Positions 24,822-31,231 of a DNA stretch of 64,000 nt are shown here, piece after piece. The notes under the pieces are model-generated. The model ran no database searches and had not been told where the DNA came from. It saw only the letters and a list, made by a program, of their open reading frames with translations. Made by a program: the position numbers and the translations under genes. Within the stretch, counting starts at the first letter, position 1. Every line of letters begins with the position of its first letter. The stretch is from Mycobacterium triplex (GTDB taxonomy: Bacteria; Actinomycetota; Actinomycetes; Mycobacteriales; Mycobacteriaceae), in the NCBI RefSeq assembly GCF_000689255.1, contig NZ_HG964446.1, forward strand, positions 4,321,250-4,385,249, given 5' to 3'.

Positions 24822-25925
24822 TCAGACCGCGACCAGGTCGTCGGCATGCACCGCGGGTCGGCGCAGTTCGTCGGGCAGCTGCGAGGTCGACCGGCCCATC
24901 ATGCCGGCGAGCTCGGCGGCGTCGTAGGCGACCACGCCGCGGGCCACCATGGTGGCGTCCGGTCCGTGCAATTCGACGACGTCGCCGCCGTAGAACCGGC
25001 CCGTCACCGCGGTGATGCCCGCCGCCAGCAGTGAACGGCGTTGCTGCACCACCGCGCGCACCGCTCCGGCGTCGAGGCTCAGCGCACCGGTGGCCTCGGC
25101 GGCATACCGCACCCAGAACCGGCGGGCCGACATCCGCACCGGCCGGGCGGCGAACACCGTGCCCGACGAGGCGTCGGTGAGCGCCGTCGCGGCGTCCGTC
25201 GCCGCGGCCAGCAGCACCGGCACCCCGGCGTCGGCGGCCAGCAGCGCCGAGGACATCTTCGACGCCATGCCCCCGGTGCCCAGCGCGCTACCCGGCCCGG
25301 CGACCACACCGACCAGGTCCGACGACGCGGCCACCTCGGGAATGAAGCGCGCCCCCTTGGTCTTTCGCGGGTCGGTGTCATAGAGGCCGTCGATGTCGGA
25401 GAGCAGCACCAGCGCCTCGGCCCCGACCAGGTGGGCCACCAGCGCCGAAAGCCGGTCGTTGTCGCCGAACCGGATCTCGTTGGTGGCCACCGTGTCGTTT
25501 TCGTTGACGATCGCCACCGCGTGCAGCGCGCGCAACCGGTCCAGGGTGCGCTGGGCGTTGGTGTGCTGCGCGCGCATCGAGATGTCGTGCGCGGTCAGCA
25601 GCACCTGCCCGACCGTGCGGCCATAGCGGGCGAACGCCGCACTCCACGCGTTCACCAGCGCGACCTGGCCTACGCTGGCGGCAGCCTGCTTGGTCGCCAA
25701 ATCCTTTGGACGACGGGATAATCCGAGCGGCTCGAGGCCGGCGGCGATGGCGCCCGAGGACACGATGACGACGTCGGTGCCCGCCTTCATCCGTGCCTCG
25801 ATCGCATCGGCGAGCCCGGCCAGCCGGCTCCCGTCGAACATCCCGGACGATGTGGTCAGCGCGTTGGTACCGATCTTGACGACCAGACTGCGCGCGGTGC
25901 GGATGGCTTCGCGGTGGGCGGTCAT
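24822..25925 (-). CDS. proB: glutamate 5-kinase
   Basis: ProB phosphorylates L-glutamate at the gamma carboxyl using ATP, the first and feedback-inhibited step of proline synthesis. 367 residues: an amino-acid-kinase domain (VVKIGTNALT, VIVSSGAIAAG, NENDTVATNEIRFGDNDRLSA, GTGGMASKMSSAL) followed by a C-terminal PUA domain (SLLAAGITAVTGRFYGGDVVEL). ATG 25925 is nine bases after GGAGGAG and matches the remembered M. tuberculosis start; an upstream ATG at 25976 overlapping the obg stop as ATGA is the alternative. It is the last gene of the rplU-rpmA-obg-proB operon. Confidence 0.97.
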   Translation of the reverse strand: MTAHREAIRTARSLVVKIGTNALTTSSGMFDGSRLAGLADAIEARMKAGTDVVIVSSGAIAAGLEPLGLSRRPKDLATKQAAASVGQVALVNAWSAAFARYGRTVGQVLLTAHDISMRAQHTNAQRTLDRLRALHAVAIVNENDTVATNEIRFGDNDRLSALVAHLVGAEALVLLSDIDGLYDTDPRKTKGARFIPEVAASSDLVGVVAGPGSALGTGGMASKMSSALLAADAGVPVLLAAATDAATALTDASSGTVFAARPVRMSARRFWVRYAAEATGALSLDAGAVRAVVQQRRSLLAAGITAVTGRFYGGDVVELHGPDATMVARGVVAYDAAELAGMMGRSTSQLPDELRRPAVHADDLVAV

Positions 25926-25972
25926 GCTGCGCCGCTCCTCCTCATCGCCACGCTCTGCATCGTCGCCGGCGC

Positions 25973-27415
25973 TCACGGCTCGTCACCGCGTTCGCGCCGC
26001 CGGCGCCGGGCGGCCTTGCGTTCGTCGGCGCCGGTGCGCTCGGTGCGCTCCAGCCGCGCATCGGTGCCCCGGCCGGTCAATGGGACCTGTACGCCGGCCG
26101 GGGTTTGCGGCTCCCAGTCGAACGTCATCTCACCGATGGTCACCGCGCAGCCGGGTTGCGCACCCAGCCGCAACAGCTCCTCCTCGACGCCGAGGCGCGC
26201 AAGGCGGTCGGCCAGATATCCCACCGCTTCGTCGTTGTCGAAGTTGGTCTGGCCGATCCAGCGCTCGGGGCGCGCGCCGGTGACCACGAAGCCGCCCTCC
26301 CCGTCGGCGGCGACGGTGAAACCGCTGTCGTCGACGGGCACCGGGCGGATCACCGGGCGCCGCGCTACCGGCGCCGGTCGGGCCGCGTTGTACTCCGAAA
26401 TCATCTTCTGCAGCCCAAAAATCAACGGCTGTAACCCTTCCCGGGTAGCCGTCGACACCAAAAACACCGGCCAGCCGCGTTCGGCGATCTCGTCGCGGAC
26501 GAATTCGGCGAGCTCGCGCGCCTCCGGCACGTCAATCTTGTTGAGCACCACCGCTCGCGGCCGCTCGGCGAGGTCGACGAGGGCCGCATCGCCTTGCAGG
26601 GTGGGCGTATAGGCGGCGAGTTCGGCTTCCAGCGCGTCGATGTCGGAGATCGGGTCGCGGCCGGGCTCGGCGGTCGCGCAGTCGACGACATGCACCAGCA
26701 CCGCGCATCGCTCGATGTGCCGCAGGAAATCCAGCCCCAGGCCGCGCCCCTGCGACGCGCCCGGAATCAAGCCGGGCACGTCGGCGACGGTGAACGACTG
26801 CTCGCCGGCCGAGACGACGCCGAGATTGGGGACCAGCGTGGTGAACGGGTAGTCGGCGACCTTGGGTTTGGCCGCCGAGATCACCGACACCAGCGACGAC
26901 TTGCCCGCGGACGGAAATCCGACCAGCCCGGCATCGGCGACGGATTTGAGTTCGAGGGTCAGGTCGCGCGCCTGGCCGGGCTCACCCAGCAGCGCGAAGC
27001 CGGGCGCCTTGCGCGCGCGGGAGGCGAGCGCCGCGTTGCCCAGCCCGCCGCGACCACCGGCGGCGGCTTCGAAGCGGGTGCCCACCCCGACCAAATCGGC
27101 TAGCAGACGGCCGTTTTCGTCCAGGACGACGGTGCCGTCGGGGACCCTGACTTCCAGGTCCGCACCGGCGGCGCCGTCGCGGTTGCTGCCCGCCCCTTGC
27201 TTGCCGTTGGGAGCGGTGACGTGCGGACGGAAATGGTAATCGAGCAGGGTGTGGACGGCGGGATCGACGACAAAGACGATGCTGCCGCCGCGGCCGCCGT
27301 TGCCACCGTCGGGGCCGCCAAGCGGCTTGAACTTCTCGCGGCGAACCGAGGCGCAGCCGTTACCGCCGGAGCCGGCCCGGGCGTGGATGACGACTCGATC
27401 GACAAACCGAGGCAT
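25973..27415 (-). CDS. obg: Obg-family ribosome-associated GTPase
   Basis: 480 residues in three domains. The glycine-rich OBG fold (RVVIHARAGSGGNGCASVRRE to residue ~158) precedes a GTPase domain with G1 GFPSAGKSSLV, G3 DVPGLIPGASQGRG and G4 NKIDVP, then an OCT domain and a basic tail (ERKAARRRRRERGDEP). Obg binds the 50S subunit and acts in late large-subunit maturation and stress signalling. Position downstream of rplU-rpmA is the near-universal bacterial arrangement. Confidence 0.98.
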   Translation of the reverse strand: MPRFVDRVVIHARAGSGGNGCASVRREKFKPLGGPDGGNGGRGGSIVFVVDPAVHTLLDYHFRPHVTAPNGKQGAGSNRDGAAGADLEVRVPDGTVVLDENGRLLADLVGVGTRFEAAAGGRGGLGNAALASRARKAPGFALLGEPGQARDLTLELKSVADAGLVGFPSAGKSSLVSVISAAKPKVADYPFTTLVPNLGVVSAGEQSFTVADVPGLIPGASQGRGLGLDFLRHIERCAVLVHVVDCATAEPGRDPISDIDALEAELAAYTPTLQGDAALVDLAERPRAVVLNKIDVPEARELAEFVRDEIAERGWPVFLVSTATREGLQPLIFGLQKMISEYNAARPAPVARRPVIRPVPVDDSGFTVAADGEGGFVVTGARPERWIGQTNFDNDEAVGYLADRLARLGVEEELLRLGAQPGCAVTIGEMTFDWEPQTPAGVQVPLTGRGTDARLERTERTGADERKAARRRRRERGDEP

Positions 27416-27457
27416 CGGGGGTCCTCTCAGCTACCCGCATGCACGGGCGCGACGACC

Positions 27458-27724
27458 TCAGTCGGTGGTCTGCCCGGCCGCGACGATGTTGACGGTCTTA
27501 CGTCCGCGCTTGACGCCGAACTCGACGGCGCCGGATTCCTTGGCGAACAACGTGTCGTCGCCGCCACGGCCGACGTTGACGCCGGGGTGGAAGTGGGTGC
27601 CACGCTGGCGGACGATGATTTCGCCGGCCTTGACGATCTGACCGCCGAACCGCTTGACGCCCAGCCGCTGAGCGGCGGAGTCGCGACCGTTGCGCGAGCT
27701 GGAAGCGCCCTTCTTGTGTGCCAT
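27458..27724 (-). CDS. rpmA: 50S ribosomal protein L27
   Basis: 88 residues beginning AHKKGASSSRNGRDS, the conserved N-terminus that reaches the peptidyl-transferase centre, followed by KRFGGQIVKAGEIIVRQRGTHFHPG. No N-terminal extension requiring cleavage is present, unlike in Firmicutes. It lies 13 bases after rplU and 42 bases before obg in the same operon. Confidence 0.99.
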   Translation of the reverse strand: MAHKKGASSSRNGRDSAAQRLGVKRFGGQIVKAGEIIVRQRGTHFHPGVNVGRGGDDTLFAKESGAVEFGVKRGRKTVNIVAAGQTTD

Positions 27725-27737
27725 GTCTGTCGCCTCG

Positions 27738-28049
27738 CTACTTGATTCCGGTGACCTTCAGGACCGTCAGCTGCTGACGGTGACCCTGACGCTTGTGGTA
27801 GCCGGTCTTGTTCTTGAACTTGTGGATACGGATCTTCGGGCCCTTGGTGTGCTCGAGCACCTCGCCGGTCACCGCGACCTTGGCCAGCGCGGCGGCGTCG
27901 GAAGTGACGGTGGCACCGTCGACGACCAGCGCGACCGGCAGCGACACCTTCGCGCCGGGCTCGGATTCGAGCTTCTCGACCTTGACCACGTCACCGACGG
28001 CGACCTTGTACTGCTTGCCACCGGTCTTGACGATTGCGTAGGTCGCCAT
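27738..28049 (-). CDS. rplU: 50S ribosomal protein L21
   Basis: 103 residues: YAIVKTGGKQYKVAVGDVVKVEKL at the start and KIRIHKFKNKTGYHKRQGHRQQLT near the end, the L21 signature. It binds 23S rRNA and contacts L20. GCAGGAG precedes the ATG. It is the first gene of the rplU-rpmA-obg-proB operon, with its own promoter and a leader carrying a palindrome (28120-28137). Confidence 0.99.
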   Translation of the reverse strand: MATYAIVKTGGKQYKVAVGDVVKVEKLESEPGAKVSLPVALVVDGATVTSDAAALAKVAVTGEVLEHTKGPKIRIHKFKNKTGYHKRQGHRQQLTVLKVTGIK

Positions 28050-28119
28050 CGTTGCTCCTGCCTCTTCTTCGCGTCTTCCGCGCGCGTGCTAGCTGCGATG
28101 CGCGTGGTGGGTCTGGGGA

Positions 28120-28137
28120 GCGGGAGAATTCTCCCGC
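28120..28137 (-). promoter_or_regulatory. perfect palindrome in the rplU leader
   Basis: GCGGGAGAATTCTCCCGC is an 18-base perfect palindrome 70 bases upstream of the rplU ATG and downstream of the predicted promoter, so it would be in the 5' UTR. It could be an mRNA hairpin for autogenous control of the ribosomal operon or a protein-binding site; the zero-base loop makes a DNA site or dimeric RNA contact as likely as a simple hairpin. No gene is seen in the 273 bases between rplU and the PPE stop. Confidence 0.5.
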
Positions 28138-28183
28138 CTGTCGTCCGCCGAAGTCAGCCGTCCGGCTTGACGACAACTGTCCA

Positions 28184-28213
28184 AGGGTACGTGACCAGCG
28201 GCTACAGGGTCAA
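28184..28213 (-). promoter_or_regulatory. predicted SigA-type promoter of rplU-rpmA-obg-proB
   Basis: On the minus strand TTGACC (28213-28208) is followed after 18 bases by TACCCT (28189-28184), close to the mycobacterial SigA consensus. Transcription would begin near 28177, giving an rplU leader of about 128 bases. Confidence 0.6.
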
Positions 28214-28322
28214 ACCAGCGCCCGGACGCGCCACCGCGGGTTCGAGGCCCGGCCCGGCCCTCCCCATAGCCGGCCTTGGCAATGGTGTGAATCACTTCGT
28301 ACAGGAGTTTATTTCTTGTTGG

Positions 28323-31085
28323 CTAACTATCGGCCAAGGCGTATGCGAGCGCGCCGGGATCAACCTGGGGCTGGATTCCCGAGGTCCCCGACAGGCCCGG
28401 TGAACTCAGCAAGCCGAGGCCCGGGGAACCCGCCGGAACGGGCGGTGTCGCCGACAGCACCCCGGGAGCCACGGTCACCGGGCCGAAGTAGCCGCTGGAC
28501 CCGGCGAAGCCACCTGGGTAGACGGTGACGACGTCGCCGGGGCCGACGACGAGGGTGCCACCGGGTGCGACCGGCACGATGCTGCCGTCGTGGACGATGA
28601 CGAAACCGCCGCCGTTGACGGTGAGCGTTCCACCGGCGTCGACGGCGAGGGTGCCGCCGTCTCCAATCGGGACGGTGCCGCCCGACCCGACGGTGACGGT
28701 GCCACCGTCGGAGACGGTGAGCGTACCGCCGTGGTACACGGTGAGAGCGCCGCCATCGCTGAGGCTAAGACCGCCACCGGCGTTGACATTGAGAGCGCCG
28801 CCATCGTTGAAGGCGCCGGCGTCGTCGACGGTCAGGGAGCCGTATTCGTTGACGGTGCCACCCATGTTCACGTTGAGGGCGCCGTGGGCGTCGACCCCGA
28901 GGTGGCCGTAGTCGTCGAGAACGGCGCCGTTGTAGACGGTGAGCGTGCCCGGGTCGGTGACGGTCCCGTCGTTGACGGCCAGAGTGCCGTAGTTGACGAC
29001 GGTGCCGTAGTCGTTCAACGAGCCGCCCGGGTACACGGTGACCGTGCCGCTGTTGGACAGGGTGCCGATGTTGGACACGGTGCCGTGGTCGCCGAGGGTG
29101 CCGCCGGTGTCGACGGTGAGCATGCCGCCATGGCCGACGGTGAGGGCGCCGTCGTTCGTGAGGGCGCCGCCGTCGGCGACGGTGAGGGCACCCCCGTCGG
29201 GGACGCCGAGGGTGCCACCGGAGTCGACGGTCAGCGCGCCCCCGTCGGTGAGCGTGCCCCCATCGCTGACGCTGAGCGCGCCCCCGTCGGTGACGGTCAG
29301 CGTGCCACCGTCGCTGACGCCGAGCGTGCCGCCATGACTGACGGTGAGGACGCCGTCGTTCGTGAGCGTGCCGCCCGTGTCAACCGTGAGGGCACCCCCG
29401 TCGGCGAGCGTGCCGCCGTCGGTGACGGACAGGGCGCCGCCGTCGGCGAGCGTGCCCCCGTCGGAGACGGTGAGAGTACCGCCGTGGTACACGGTGAGAA
29501 CGCCGTTATTGCCCAGGGTGAGGGTGCCGCCGTCGTCGACATTGAGAGCACCGGCGTCGTTCAACGTGCTGTCCACGGTCAGGGAGCCGTATTCGTTGAC
29601 GGTGCCACCGGTGTTGACGTCAAAGGTGCCGTGGGCGTTGACCGCGAGGTGGCCGTAGTCGTCAACGACGCCGCCGTCATGCACGGTGAGGACGCCCGGG
29701 TTGGTGACGGTGCCGTCGTTGACGGCCAGGGTGCCGTAGTTGGTGATGGTGCCGTAGTCGCTCAACACGCCATTGGGGTACACGGTCAGGGTGCCGCCGT
29801 CGTCGACCGCGAGGGTTCCGCTGTTGGCCAGGGTGCCGTAGTCACTGAGGGAGCCGCCGTTGGCGACCGTGAGGGAGCCGCCGCCGTAGACGTTGAGGGT
29901 GCCGCCGTCGTCAACCGTGAGGGTGCTGGCGGGATAGACGGTGAGGCTGCCGTAGTTGTCGAGGGCGCCGCCGTCAGCGACGGTGAGAGTGCCGGCGTTC
30001 ACGCCCGCGACGTCACCCTCGTTGAGGACGCCGCCGGCATTGACGGTGAGGGTGCCGGCGTCGGTGACAAGGCCCTGGGTAGCCAGGGTGCCGTTGACGG
30101 TGACGACGCCACCGGTATCGATGGACAGGACGCCGCCGGTGTTGACGGTGACTAGGCCGCCGGTGTTGACGGTGAGCGCCCCGCCGGTGCCGACGGTGAG
30201 GCTGGCACCGTTGGAGACGGTGATGGTGCCGCCCGAGTTGACGATCAGGGTGCCGCCGTCGGTGACCGTGCCGCCGGGCAGGATCAGCAGGGTGCCGTCG
30301 AGGGTGAGCGTGCCGCCGGACTCGATGGTGATGGACGTATAAGTCCCGTTCGGACCAACGGTGGTGAGACCCGGGCCGAGGGTGAGGTTTCCGCCCGGCC
30401 CGATGGTGACGTTTCCCCCGCCGAGCTGTTGCGTGGCGTCTGCGGCCACCTGTTGGGTGGCGGCGGGCTGCGCCAGCTGGGTCAGGTTTTGGGTTTCGGC
30501 CTTCGCGGTATCGGCCGCGCTGTCGGCCACCGCGCGGGCCTGCGCGTCCTGCCCCGCCTCGTCGGTGGTCTGCGGCGGTTCGTCATACGACGTCAGGCTG
30601 CCCGCCGCCGAGGCATCGACGGCATAGCCGTACATGGCGGTGGCGTCCTGGATCCACATCTCCGCGTACTGGGCTTCGGTGGCCGCGATCGCCGAAGTGT
30701 TCTGCCCGAAAAAATTTGTGGCAACCAGCGCCGTCAACTGCACCCGGTTGGCCGCGATCACCGGCGGCGGCACCGTCATGGCGAACGCCGCCTCGTAGGC
30801 CGTCGCGGCCGCATATGCCTGCGCCGAAGTCTGGGCGGCCTGGGCAGCACTCGCCTGCAACCACGCCACATAGGGTTCGGCGGCCGCAGCCATCGACATC
30901 GCCGACGGACCAGACCACGTCACACCGCTCAGCCCCGACACCTGCGCCGAATAGCCGGCGGCGGTCGATTCCAGTTCGGCGGCCACCGCCTCCCAGCTCG
31001 CCGCCGCCTCCAGCATCGGCCCCGGCCCGGGACCGGAGTACATCAGCGCGGAATTGACCTCGGGGGGAAGTAACCCAAAATCCAC
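28323..31085 (-). CDS. PPE-family protein with a long GGTLTV-type repeat domain
   Basis: 920 residues from a GTG start with GGGAG upstream. Residues 1 to about 165 are a PPE domain: DFGLLPPEVNSALMYSGPGPGPML, the WxG turn in VTWSGPSAMSM, and the helical PPPVIAANRVQL and FFGQNTSAIAATEAQYAEMW blocks. A short Ala/Gln-rich linker follows. From about residue 220 to 880 the protein is a near-continuous array of 7-9-residue units such as GGTLTVSD and GGALTVAD, which reads like a beta-solenoid; it is neither an MPTR (NxGxGNxG) nor an SVP or PPW tail. The C-tail is a short Pro/Gly/Ser segment. PPE proteins leave through type VII secretion with a PE partner; none is adjacent. It lies where dctA (Rv2443) sits in M. 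tuberculosis. Function unknown; an adhesin-like surface role is inference. Confidence 0.9.
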   Translation of the reverse strand: MDFGLLPPEVNSALMYSGPGPGPMLEAAASWEAVAAELESTAAGYSAQVSGLSGVTWSGPSAMSMAAAAEPYVAWLQASAAQAAQTSAQAYAAATAYEAAFAMTVPPPVIAANRVQLTALVATNFFGQNTSAIAATEAQYAEMWIQDATAMYGYAVDASAAGSLTSYDEPPQTTDEAGQDAQARAVADSAADTAKAETQNLTQLAQPAATQQVAADATQQLGGGNVTIGPGGNLTLGPGLTTVGPNGTYTSITIESGGTLTLDGTLLILPGGTVTDGGTLIVNSGGTITVSNGASLTVGTGGALTVNTGGLVTVNTGGVLSIDTGGVVTVNGTLATQGLVTDAGTLTVNAGGVLNEGDVAGVNAGTLTVADGGALDNYGSLTVYPASTLTVDDGGTLNVYGGGSLTVANGGSLSDYGTLANSGTLAVDDGGTLTVYPNGVLSDYGTITNYGTLAVNDGTVTNPGVLTVHDGGVVDDYGHLAVNAHGTFDVNTGGTVNEYGSLTVDSTLNDAGALNVDDGGTLTLGNNGVLTVYHGGTLTVSDGGTLADGGALSVTDGGTLADGGALTVDTGGTLTNDGVLTVSHGGTLGVSDGGTLTVTDGGALSVSDGGTLTDGGALTVDSGGTLGVPDGGALTVADGGALTNDGALTVGHGGMLTVDTGGTLGDHGTVSNIGTLSNSGTVTVYPGGSLNDYGTVVNYGTLAVNDGTVTDPGTLTVYNGAVLDDYGHLGVDAHGALNVNMGGTVNEYGSLTVDDAGAFNDGGALNVNAGGGLSLSDGGALTVYHGGTLTVSDGGTVTVGSGGTVPIGDGGTLAVDAGGTLTVNGGGFVIVHDGSIVPVAPGGTLVVGPGDVVTVYPGGFAGSSGYFGPVTVAPGVLSATPPVPAGSPGLGLLSSPGLSGTSGIQPQVDPGALAYALADS
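28590..30420 (-). repeat. tandem repeat array encoding the PPE solenoid, with a ~250-codon internal duplication
   Basis: The DNA is a degenerate array of about 24-base units (GGCGG.ACGCTGACCGT type on the coding strand). Two longer blocks, about 29458-29750 and 28705-29003, correspond to each other at an offset of 747-753 bases: both encode YGTLAVNDGTVT, DDYGHL, GGTVNEYGSLTVD and LTVYHGGTLTVSDGG in the same order. All offsets are multiples of three, so the frame is preserved. Boundaries are approximate. Confidence 0.8.
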
Positions 31086-31231
31086 GAAGGCTCCCGTGTA
31101 TCGACCTATTAGGCGTCAGTACAGTAAGCCAATCTAAGGAAACTCGGGCAAACGTTCGGTAACGGCCGCGCAAACGGGCGTTACGAAAAACGCGCTCTCC
31201 GCGGTGACACGGCCGCCACCCGCGTGATGAA

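Noticed and set aside
28240..28322. Rho-independent terminator after the PPE gene
   Set aside because: No stem followed by a T-tract on the minus strand; only GC-rich sequence was seen.
28590..30155. Long plus-strand frame with Val/Asp/Gly/Glu repeats opposite the PPE gene
   Set aside because: The repetitive coding strand keeps the antisense frame open; it lacks a start with SD and has no independent domain.
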